From positions 1-16,144 of the forward strand of contig JAIVFJ010000660.1 of NCBI GenBank assembly GCA_025765615.1: DNA of 16,144 bases, written 5' to 3'. This document shows, piece by piece, positions 8,750 through 15,781 of this stretch. Under the pieces are notes generated by a model that worked only from the letters and a program-made list of their open reading frames with translations, made no database searches and had not been told where the DNA came from. The DNA comes from Zopfochytrium polystomum. Taxonomy: Eukaryota; Chytridiomycota; Chytridiomycetes; Chytridiales; Chytridiaceae. The position numbers and the translations under genes were made by a program. How positions within the stretch are numbered: the stretch's first letter is position 1; each line of letters starts with the position of its first letter.

Positions 8750-8975
8750 ATGCGGTGGCGACGAGGCGGGTGCAGGTGGGGTTGGAGCCGAAAGCCAGGG
8801 GCACTGCGGCACCGCCGCCTGACGTTTCTGGCGTCGATGTACGTGCCCCAACGGCCTGCCACTCGACTGTGACGCTTCCACAAGTCGTCATCGGCAGCAG
8901 CCACACGATGGCGGTGCTTTCGTTGATTGGACAGGCATGTGTGCTGTCGGCTCGACCCCCGTCACTCCCTTCCAT
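8750..8975 (-). pseudogene. Unrecognised protein-like fragment (right part)
   Basis: An open minus-strand stretch reads ACPINESTAIVWLLPMTTCG, SVTVEWQAVGARTSTPETSG, then LAFGSNPTCTRLVATA. The mix of beta-strand-like segments, an NES glycosylation sequon and three Cys looks like a secreted or ectodomain piece, but I recognise no family. It ends exactly where the transposase relic begins. A plus-strand frame is also open here, so coding status is unproven. Confidence 0.3.
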
Positions 8976-9153
8976 TCAACTCCTTCAGCAAGGTCTAACC
9001 CAAGACTGAATCGTTTTGCTCATACCCGCAGATCATTGAGCGCTGAGCCTTGCTCAACAAAATGGGAATTTGGGGACAGTGTTTTCACTGACATAGGTCC
9101 ATTTCATCCATCGTTTTCCGAAACAGCAAAAAAAGAAAAATGTACACCACATA

Positions 9154-9245
9154 CGCCCGATGTGGGGGTCGAACCCGCAGCCTTGCGATGACTGATCCCT
9201 CCCGGGACTAAGAGTCGCACGCTCTACCGATTGAGCTAACCAGGC
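9154..9245 (-). tRNA. tRNA-Lys(CTT) with 19-bp intron
   Basis: Minus strand. Acceptor GCCTGGT (9245-9239) pairs fully with ATCGGGC (9161-9155, G-U allowed), with discriminator G. The D arm is TAGCTCAATCGGTAGAGC. The anticodon stem is TGCGA/TCGCA and the anticodon CTT reads 9212-9210. The intron at 9190-9208 sits after position 37. The T arm GCGGG-TTCGACC-CCCAC has one C-A mismatch. T5 and T7 runs lie about 15-30 bases downstream. It is better formed than the 1710-1825 copy, has a shorter, unrelated intron, and is the likely working gene of the two. Confidence 0.88.
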
Positions 9246-9885
9246 TGGTGCTGTTGGAGTTTGCTGCAAATATACAATTCTAAAACTTGTGAGAACAGCT
9301 TTGCAAATGTGCTCTCCTCGGTTGTCGTCTGACCGCCTCCCACCTTCCAACAAGGACGAACTGACAGCTGTCCATCTCAAACACACTGAAGAGTGGTAAG
9401 CAGGAATTTCGAACGCTCATTGGTAGCTACAGCCCCTCTTTGGGGCAGCAGTGAGCCCTCATAGTAAATCTGGCCCTCAGGGGCTTTGCCTTCTTGTTAA
9501 AACTCTCAATGGACCATTCCCGTGCCGCCGATTTGGGTTGGTCCCGGTCAACGGTCCGCCACACGGAACAAAATTCCGGCACACCACGCGGATCCACTGC
9601 CGAACCAGAACCGTTCTTTGGGGCAGAAGGGCCTTTGGAAAAGCCTGGGTCCGTCCCGCAGTTCGGCCAGCTATAGGGCTTTCAATAAATGCAGCACTGG
9701 CGGCGCGAGCGGAATACCCCGTCACCAAACAATGGTGCATGTTGGCGCGTACAGTGACAACGGCAGCGTCACCACTAACGCAGCGGGCAGGCAGAAAGCA
9801 CTTATGAACGGCCAGACCGGACACAGACCCGGACTCACCTACTTTAAGGTCCCCACCAAATAGATCAGTGATTTTTTTAAACGGA
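9246..9885. other. Intergenic with unrecognised open frames
   Basis: Both strands are open across 9477-9863 (for example plus 9522-9863, about 113 codons), and this part is more GC-rich than its flanks. None of the frames shows a motif I recognise, so I do not call a gene. The remainder is featureless. Confidence 0.4.
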
Positions 9886-9957
9886 ACGGTCGCTCGAACC
9901 CGATTTGGGCGCGTCAATGCGCGCTGAGTCCAGGGGTTCGAATCCCAGCCAGTGTTA
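9886..9957 (+). pseudogene. tRNA-like relic with perfect B box
   Basis: GGTTCGAATCC at 9935-9945 matches the Pol III B-box consensus exactly. A GCGCG/CGCGC hairpin with a 6-nt loop (9909-9924) sits where an anticodon arm would be, and an A-box-like GGTCGCTCGA...TTGGGCGCG stretch precedes it. The T stem has only three good pairs and no acceptor pairing is found. It may be a decayed tRNA-Leu/Ser-type gene or a SINE head. Confidence 0.4.
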
Positions 9958-10627
9958 AGCTTTTGCGAGGCATTGAGCAAGGTGCGCATTTCTTTTGAGC
10001 AAGTCGGCAGAGTGCACCTTAGCCTCCTTACTGTAACAGCAAGTCACGCATATATTCGTAATTCGACTCTTCCTGTGAAGCCTGTCTCGCACAGTGCGTA
10101 CCGCTCGGCGCCGGCTGGATCCAACAAGTATTGCGCTCCCAGATGCTTCCATACTGCTGATCACTGATTTCTGGTGCGCTTGAGGGGATGACTGCTGTGT
10201 CACTGAGTCAGCCTGTGGTGGTTCATGGCCGAACAACCTAATTCTTTACTCTTTACTAGGAACAACAACTTGAAGCAGGAACCATGATGCAAATTCATGC
10301 AATTCAAACTAGGGATACAGTGGTTGATGCGTCCAAAAGCAGAGAGATATTGGTGCCTCCCTCGCTGTCCACAACTGAAGGCAGGACACAAGTTTCTGCA
10401 GGGCAGCAACAACCACGATAGGCAGATTGAGGCAGCAAGGTGTGAACGGCAGGTCAAACCACAAAATTTCAATCCTGGAGTTCCAGCCAGTGCTGACAAT
10501 TGGGTGCAGCTATCTCACAGGCTTCAGATGCAACTGGAGGGAACGCTCATTGACACTTAGCCACAATCTTCTTTCCTTTTTGGTTTCTGGGATACACTAA
10601 GCGCTGTGACGTCAAGTAGAAATAAAT
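9958..10627. other. Intergenic, nothing recognised
   Basis: Scattered short open frames on both strands without domain motifs. No repeat or structural RNA that I can support before the tRNA-Ala. Confidence 0.45.
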
Positions 10628-10699
10628 GGGGGTATATATCAGTGGTAGATAGCTCGCTTTGCATGCGAGATGCCGTGGGTTCGAACCCCACTGCCTCCA
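10628..10699 (+). tRNA. tRNA-Ala(TGC) with altered D stem
   Basis: The acceptor 10628-10634 pairs with 10692-10698 (two G-U), discriminator A10699. The anticodon stem CTCGC/GCGAG is perfect, with loop TTTGCAT and anticodon TGC at 10660-10662. The T arm GTGGG-TTCGAAC-CCCAC is perfect. There is no intron. The D stem is TATC/GATA instead of the near-universal GCTC/GAGC: two pairs changed together, so the fold is kept while the A box becomes TATATCAGTGG. No T4 run lies close downstream. The structure is sound, but transcription may be weak. Confidence 0.87.
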
Positions 10700-12370
10700 C
10701 CCGCGGTGTAACGCTCGTTGTTGGAAAGCAGAAAGTGCAAAATGTTGATCAGCTGTTTGATTAGTCGTGCCAGGGCAGAGACTTCCGCCAGTCACAGTCC
10801 CGCTTCAACCAGTCAAGAGGGAAATACAGCCGGACTTGTGTTTTTGTGGCCAAATATTGTCCTTTCATGTCGAAAATCGAACACAAATAGAAGAACCGAC
10901 GCAGATTCTGCAAGGATTCGGCTGCCACGCAACCTCTTCATCACAGATAAGAAAGGAAAAATTATAAAAGAGAAACAAACTCCTGCACCATGGAGAGAGT
11001 GCCAAGTTTTGCGCAACTGGCAAATATGTGACATGTACAGTATGCTCAAAATTGAAGTGCTGCACACTACACTCCTTTGCCAAAGGTCAGGGCCCCAGCT
11101 CGCAGACATGACTTGCTTAGCGCCTTTGACCTGGCCTTTCTGCTGATGACGCTGAATCCCCCCTTTGCGCTGTTGGAGTTGTCTGTCTGTGCACGTGCCG
11201 CCGAGGCATAGCTTTTGCATCGATTGACAGGTGAAAATTACCGTAAGTTACGCAGTTCCCGTCGAAATTTCCTTGTCAAGGAATTTTCTGTCACCACAAG
11301 GAAAAACAGGGAACTGTTTTCTTGTGAGTCTTCCAAATGGAAAGATACCTTGTCAGCTCCCTGTCACTCCTTGGAATGGGCAAGGAATTTTGGTGGTGGG
11401 CGCAAGGCCTTTTTTCTCCACCATTTTGTTCTGCCTTGACAAGGAACAAGGAAGAAAATTTTTCTGCCTGGGGCACGGGAAAGCGACAGGGCCCACTGGA
11501 CAAGCCTCTTCCAACAGGGGGCAATGGAATGAAGACAGAAAAAAAAAAAAACAGCCCACGTCCCAACCCGCAGTCATTGACTATGTGCACCAGAATTTTT
11601 TTTCAGCTGTGTGTGAGGGCATCCTTGCTGCTTATGTGCAACAGAAAGCTGAACCTGACCAAAAAAAAAAAAGTGATGGTGAGAAGAAGGCATCAAGCGT
11701 TGTCAGTCCTCGAGACTGACCTGCTTTTTCTGGGGGCCCACAGGAATGGCCCAAAAAACAGCATGTTCCTACAAAATCCACCGTCACACACCAGTCCCAT
11801 AAGTAAAAACCAGTCAAAAACGAGAAATTTCCGGTGACTGCCAGAAGTTCCAGTGGCTCACCGGAAAGCAATGTTTTTGCTTGCTTTTTTGATGGAGAAT
11901 TCCGTTGCCATTAGTGCGGGAAGGCGTTGGTGTGTGACGATCACTGTGGCGTCTCTGGTGCATCCAATGGTGAACCGCACAGTCACAACCAAATTTTTTA
12001 TATTTTTTTTTCTTACAGGCGGCAGACAGACGGCGGTGAAGGCATCCTTCGTCTGTTTTGGTTTGTTTTTTTCTTTATTTTTCTACCCTTTTGCCCTTTC
12101 TGGTGAAAAAAGATTTGTCCAGTCCGCCTGGTCACTGTCCCATGCCCCTGGCACAAACTCTCCAGTAAAGACAAAAAAATTGGCTGCTCTGACAGAAATG
12201 AAATAGTATGAAACAAACTAAAGCAGACATCTAAGTTGGTACAGATACCAAGCTGGGGTTCTACCAGGTCGTGCCTGCAGGCTGGCTGTGCCAAAGTGAA
12301 GGGGTTATGGAGGCGTTTGTGTGGAAGCGTCCGATTTTTTTAGTGAAGTGGAAATGAAGACGGAGCAATG
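10700..12370. other. Long intergenic stretch, no gene recognised
   Basis: Open frames at 10718-11146, 11231-11719 and 11853-12206 overlap frames on the other strand and show no family motif. Contents I can describe: a 12-bp near-perfect inverted repeat at 11264-11288, a CCTTGACAAGG palindrome at 11434-11444, homopolymers of A at about 11539-11551 and 11661-11671, and pyrimidine-rich sequence at 11995-12090. A CTTGACAAGGAACA word (11435-11448) recurs in the solo LTR. Confidence 0.5.
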
Positions 12371-12375
12371 ATACC
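12371..12375. repeat. Target-site duplication, left copy (ATACC)
   Basis: ATACC directly precedes the TG of the LTR and is repeated exactly at 12684-12688 after its terminal CA. Five bases is the standard duplication of Ty1/copia integrases. Confidence 0.9.
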
Positions 12376-12404
12376 TGTTATGAATCACCCTCTGGAAACC
12401 TCTG

Positions 12405-12457
12405 GAACCTTCTAGAACATTCCTTCATGGAACCTTGTGGAACCTTCTGGAACCTTC
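12405..12457. promoter_or_regulatory. Heat-shock-element-like array in LTR U3
   Basis: GAA at 12405, TTC at 12410, GAA at 12415 and TTC at 12420 form a perfect four-unit HSE. GAA 12430, TTG 12435 (one mismatch), GAA 12440, TTC 12445, GAA 12450 and TTC 12455 form a second run. Heat-shock factor trimers bind three or more alternating nGAAn pentamers, so both runs are candidate strong sites. The array is about 110-160 bases upstream of the TATA box. Confidence 0.75.
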
Positions 12458-12522
12458 TTTGCTTTCCTGACTTGTCTTGTTGTCATTGGTATCATTGGTA
12501 TAATTGTATTACTAATTGCTCT

Positions 12523-12535
12523 TTCTGGAACTTTC
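12523..12535. promoter_or_regulatory. Third HSE-like site (TTC-GAA-TTC)
   Basis: TTC 12523, GAA 12528 and TTC 12533 are a perfect three-unit element, 33 bases upstream of the TATA box, the promoter-proximal spacing seen in many heat-shock promoters. Confidence 0.65.
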
Positions 12536-12567
12536 TTTGAGTCTTGACAAGGAACACTCTCAAAAGG

Positions 12568-12575
12568 TATAAAAG
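12568..12575 (+). promoter_or_regulatory. LTR TATA box
   Basis: TATAAAAG followed by a G-rich stretch. Transcription of the former element would have started about 25-35 bases downstream, at the U3/R boundary. Confidence 0.75.
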
Positions 12576-12683
12576 GGGGATGGGGGACCTGTCCCATCCC
12601 TCAAGTGAATTATTGTTTCCAATACAATCATCACTCCTCTCAGTTCCTTGTCTGCCTTGTCCTGTCCTGCCCTGTTCCTGACA

Positions 12684-12688
12684 ATACC
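12684..12688. repeat. Target-site duplication, right copy (ATACC)
   Basis: Exact copy of 12371-12375 immediately after the terminal CA of the LTR. Confidence 0.9.
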
Positions 12689-12705
12689 CAAGGATAGCGC
12701 GGACA

Positions 12706-12793
12706 CGCTACTGGGTGGACTTAAACCACCAAACTTGCGGTTTGCTGTACATGTCTAACAACCGCACGCGCTAACCAGTTACGCCACAGCAGC
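12706..12793 (-). tRNA. tRNA-Asn(GTT) with 14-bp intron, probably decaying
   Basis: Minus strand. Acceptor GCTGCTG (12793-12787) pairs throughout with CAGTAGC (12713-12707, one G-U), discriminator G. The D arm is GGCGTAACTGGTTAGCGC. The anticodon stem is TGCGG/CCGCA, anticodon GTT at 12759-12757, intron 12742-12755 after position 37. The T stem GGTGG/CCACC is perfect, but the loop is TTTAAGT: the invariant C56 is T, which breaks the D-T loop contact with G19 and the B box. Downstream the solo LTR begins 23 bases away, and no T4 run occurs on this strand for about 130 bases. It is recognisable but likely inactive or in early decay. Confidence 0.78.
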
Positions 12794-13028
12794 CTGTACT
12801 AACTGGATCGTGATTGTCACTAAATCTCAGTTTGACGCTTTCACCTCTCGGGAGCTGCCTTGTAGATGTGTGTGATCACCCTATTCTTGGGCAAGAAACT
12901 GTTGTCTTTCCATGCCATGCTCTGTTCGCTTCATTTTTTGGAAAGCGTAACCACTGCTCGGCAGTGAGCGGTCAAAGGCTTGATAGGAACATCACCGCCT
13001 TGTCTGCACTTCTGCCTCGTAAATTAAA
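12794..13028. other. Spacer between tRNA-Asn and tRNA-Cys
   Basis: No gene recognised. The plus open frame 12814-13047 runs into the tRNA-Cys and is not credible as coding. Confidence 0.45.
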
Positions 13029-13118
13029 AGGACCCAGCCGGAGTTGATCCGGCGGCCTGTCGATGACTCGTCCCAAGAGACTCTGCAGTCGACCGCTCTA
13101 CCACTGAGCTATAAGTCC
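13029..13118 (-). tRNA. tRNA-Cys(GCA) with 18-bp intron
   Basis: Minus strand. Acceptor GGACTTA (13118-13112) pairs with TGGGTCC (13036-13030), discriminator T. The D arm TAGCTCAGTGGTAGAGC is canonical. The anticodon stem is GTCGA/TCGAC, anticodon GCA at 13086-13084, and the intron at 13065-13082 follows position 37. The T stem GCCGG/CCGGC is perfect, with loop ATCAACT, so T54 is replaced by A. The discriminator T continues into TTT, giving a minimal T4 terminator. Its 5' half is tandemly repeated just upstream (13119-13141). Confidence 0.88.
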
Positions 13119-13141
13119 ATCTACCACTGAGCTGTAGATCC
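13119..13141 (-). repeat. Tandem duplicate of the tRNA-Cys acceptor and D arm
   Basis: A 23-base unit matching 13096-13118 at 19 positions lies directly upstream of the tRNA-Cys start (minus strand), including a second CAGCTCAGTGGTAGAT A-box-like sequence. Confidence 0.85.
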
Positions 13142-13572
13142 CTGTCTGGTTCCACTCAAAATTAAAATTTTGTCTCATTACTTTTATTTTTTGTGTGGGA
13201 GAGAGCGCTTTGGTTCTCAGTGATTACAAGGTCACCCCTTCTTGTGAGCTCTGCCTCCTCTCCTTCATCGAGGAGACTCATGCTTCAAAATTTCTCATTT
13301 TGGAGCGTATGTTGGGCTGGACTTGCGATGTGACAAATTTTTTTGTGTTTACCTCTTGCCGCTCTTCTCGCACTACTCTCAGATATCTCAAGAGGTGACA
13401 ACGGCAGTCTCGCGCGCCCGCCAGTTCAGCGAAACCAACACAAGGGCAGGGTTACAACAGCTGGGGCTTCCAGCCAGTGAACAAGTACAGGATGCGTCAG
13501 AGACCACTGCGGATCAGGAGGCGGACCATCTGAAGGAAGCGGGGACAGTAGATGGCTGAAAGCCAAAGCGTA
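13142..13572. other. Intergenic, nothing recognised
   Basis: Plus open frames at 13195-13398 and 13323-13559 show no domain signature. The second has a Gln/Glu-rich end that could be chance. Nothing else seen. Confidence 0.4.
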
Positions 13573-13659
13573 TCCGACCACCCAGGTTCGAACTGGGGAC
13601 CTCATGATACCATCTCAATAAATTACAGTCATGCGCTCTTCCAACTGAGCTATGGTCGG
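13573..13659 (-). tRNA. tRNA-Tyr(GTA) with 14-bp intron
   Basis: Minus strand. Acceptor CCGACCA (13659-13653) pairs perfectly with TGGTCGG (13580-13574), discriminator A. The C1-G72 pair is the eukaryotic tyrosine identity pair. The D arm is TAGCTCAGTTGGAAGAGC. The anticodon stem is CATGA/TCATG, anticodon GTA at 13626-13624, and the intron 13609-13622 follows position 37, as usual for eukaryotic tRNA-Tyr. The T arm CCCAG-TTCGAAC-CTGGG is perfect. Only T3 runs follow nearby. Confidence 0.92.
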
Positions 13660-14243
13660 AGCTGGCCGAATTTGCAGCTTCTAAGTTCTGGCACGCACCA
13701 GACCATACTCTTGAGGTTGATTTGATTCAACCCAGCTTTTCAGATGAAAATAACTGATTGCCCCGCAATAGTTGGACATTTCAAGTTGTCATTTTGCAAA
13801 ACACAACTGAATGCAGAGTCACAGACACTGCTGAGGCACAAACCTTTTTTTTATTTTGTTTATCTGGGCAAAAGACGTGCAACAAGAAAGAGCTCTCGCA
13901 GCATAGCCTGTGCGTTGGTGTAAAGCAAGGTTGCCAGGGCCGAGGTAAAGCAATTTGGTCAGAGCGTTGCTGGGCCTACTAGGGATGCTGGCTTATCACT
14001 TTTTGCACCTGGGAACGCCCTGGGACCAAATGCATTAAGTGAACCTCACGGCGGTACCATGTACGCTGAGTAAGGCAGTCATGTGAAGTGGGAGAAAGCC
14101 TTATGTCCGTGGGAAACAAAAAGGAAAAAAAAAAAGAAAAACAACCATCACATTGTCAAATCCCAAAACAGCAAAGGCGCAGGCAAGCTTTCCCTCGCTC
14201 TATGGCCCAGATCCCAGGATCAAAGGAGTGAGTGTAGTCTCAC
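13660..14243. other. Intergenic, nothing recognised
   Basis: No gene or structural RNA recognised. The stretch left of 14244 could hold the rest of the minus-strand LTR copy, but it does not resemble the sequence after 3460 and I find no CA end or matching duplication. Confidence 0.4.
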
Positions 14244-14315
14244 ATAATTGACAGTCACAATAGGTTCAGGTCTGTCTTGTGCCTCTTGCTGCTAACCAGT
14301 CAGTTCTGCCTAACA
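14244..14315 (-). repeat. Second copy of the copia LTR start
   Basis: Minus-strand TGTTAGGCAGAACTGACTGG onwards, 72 bases aligned to 3389-3460 with four substitutions. The flank before the TG on this strand is TACTGGG rather than a polypurine tract, so this is a solo or 5' LTR fragment, not a 3' LTR attached to pol. Confidence 0.85.
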
Positions 14316-14522
14316 CCCAGTATAGCAGCCACTGGATACTCAGCACCCCACATGAAAACAAACCACTATCGCAACACACAATGTCTCAAACTACCAACAC
14401 TTGGGTAATCAATCTGCAATGTCAGCACACATCAGACACACACCTGCGACAGTCCAGTCACCACTTTGACACAATTTTCGCGCTACTCTCACACACTTGA
14501 GTGTTGCACCTTTGGCGGCTTG

Positions 14523-14818
14523 TAGGGTCTGCCATGGACCAAATTGGGTCAAATCTGAGGAAAATTCAAGTTTGATTTGAAAATTTGAATCAGACTCAAA
14601 CCAAATGAATTTTCTAGAACAAGTTGATTTTTATTCGATTTGATTCAGGTTTTTTTTATTAGAAGAAAATCGAATTTCCACATGATTAAGCGCAAACAAA
14701 GATGGCCATTTGTCGAATTCAAATGTCCGGAAAAAACTATTTTCTTGTTATTTAGATCCGAAAAGTTGAATCAAATCAAATCAAACTCAAATGGAGGTCT
14801 GGTCTGTGGTGAACCCTA
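14523..14818. mobile_element. 296-bp MITE with hAT-like terminal inverted repeats
   Basis: It starts TAGGGTCTGCCATGGACC and ends in the imperfect reverse complement (TAGGGTTCACCACAGACC read from the other strand), 13 of 18 positions matching. Inner arms also mirror each other (AGTTTGATTTGA near both ends). Flanks GCGGCTTG and GCCGCTCG are 8 bases long with 6 matches, fitting the 8-bp duplication of hAT elements. The interior is AT-rich with no coding potential, so it is non-autonomous. Confidence 0.7.
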
Positions 14819-15150
14819 GCCGCTCGATACTTTTCACACAAGTTTACTTACGCTCATGAGCAAACTCCAACAGACACAGAGCTCCAGAAGACTACAGCAA
14901 AAAAGGAAAACTGCTGCACAGACTTGAAAAATAAGGCAAAGCACCAAAATCCCTTTCATTCAGGAGCAAATTGCAGCCAGCTTCTGGCCCAAAAGTTTGA
15001 TTGATTTCACTCAAGAAAATCTGGTCAACTTTCAAATTGGCCTCCAAGTTACTGTAACCTCTCCTCAGGCAAGCCTAATCAGCCACTTTGCACCAGCCTC
15101 TGGAGAAACACAGAACTGGCATTAACTGAGCATAAATTCTCCAGAGCAGT
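14819..15150. other. Intergenic, nothing recognised
   Basis: No open frame of note, no tRNA boxes, no repeats that I can support between the MITE and tRNA-Gln. Confidence 0.45.
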
Positions 15151-15222
15151 GGCTGCATAGTGTAGGGGCTATCACATCAGATTCTGATTCTGGGGACCCC
15201 GGTTCGATTCCGGGTGCGGCCT
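15151..15222 (+). tRNA. tRNA-Gln(CTG)
   Basis: Acceptor GGCTGCA (15151-15157) pairs throughout with TGCGGCC (15215-15221, one G-U), discriminator T. The anticodon stem TCAGA/TCTGG (one G-U) closes loop TTCTGAT with CTG at 15184-15186. The T arm CCCGG-TTCGATT-CCGGG is perfect. The D arm TAGTGTAGGGGCTATCAC has the Gln/Glu-type arrangement. There is no intron. The first T4 run is about 60 bases downstream (15284-15287). Confidence 0.9.
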
Positions 15223-15781
15223 GGGGTGGTGCATTGAGGCGCCCAGGCAACGCATGATTCTGCATTCAAACACCAGCATTTCCGTTTTCCTGTCTTTGGC
15301 AGAAAATTGATTGTACCATGTTTGAAGAGATCTGTCCTTTATCCCACCTTAGCAGAAAAAAAAAATCAGTCCTTTTTGGTAGTCTCCTGCTTCATTTCAC
15401 CTGTAACAAGTTGCTCTGGTGAGAGGGAGGACTTTTGGCTGTCGCATTCAAAAGTTTGCTGAGATGCCTTGCTTGGCTGATGAGTGCCTCTGCGTAGACA
15501 TGTTATAAAAAAAACAAGAAGCAGCTTGCGCACTGAGGAAAGCAAATTACCAAAGTAGTTTTCCTCCTCAAGAACTGCAATGTTCCTAGCAGGTGGCTGA
15601 TACTCATGCCACATTTCTAACACAGTCTTTGTAAACAGTCTACTCTAAGTGAGGGAGTGGAAGGAGTGAATAAAGTGGAGATGTGTGTTTGTGGGTGGTT
15701 GTTCTCCCTAACTTGGAGAGAAAGAGAAATAACCTCAGTTTGAATGATTGACACATAATGATGATATGCACGATATTATAG
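15223..15781. other. Intergenic with one unrecognised minus-strand open frame
   Basis: A minus-strand frame at 15366-15623 (85 codons, reading through NYFGNLLSSVRKLLLVFFIT) has somewhat protein-like composition, but no family is recognised and no support exists for expression. The rest is featureless. Confidence 0.35.

Larger units (their letters stand above)
12376..12683 (+). mobile_element. Solo LTR, 308 bp, with heat-shock-element-like U3
   Basis: It starts TGTTATGAATCAC and ends TTCCTGACA, so the ends are TGT...ACA, flanked by a perfect ATACC duplication. The internal region is gone, as after LTR-LTR recombination. U3 holds GAA/TTC modules every 5 bp at 12405-12422 and 12430-12457, and TTC-GAA-TTC at 12523-12535. 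A TATA box (12568-12575) follows, then an R/U5-like T/C-rich part. It has no obvious similarity to the TGTAAGG LTR at 3389, so it is a different family. The tRNA-Asn on the opposite strand ends 23 bases to the right. Confidence 0.88.

Noticed and set aside
9054..9386. Minus-strand open frame containing WLAQSVERATLSPGR and GCGFDPHIGR
   Set aside because: This is the well-known spurious translation of a tRNA-Lys gene; the tRNA at 9154-9245 explains it. The same holds for the frames over 1710-1825.
9877..9905. Minus-strand GGGTTCGAGC as a second B box
   Set aside because: The flanking bases do not form a T stem and no tRNA arms are found on that strand.
15366..15623. 85-codon minus-strand open frame
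   Set aside because: No family resemblance, no conserved neighbours, and AT-rich surroundings. Insufficient to call a gene.
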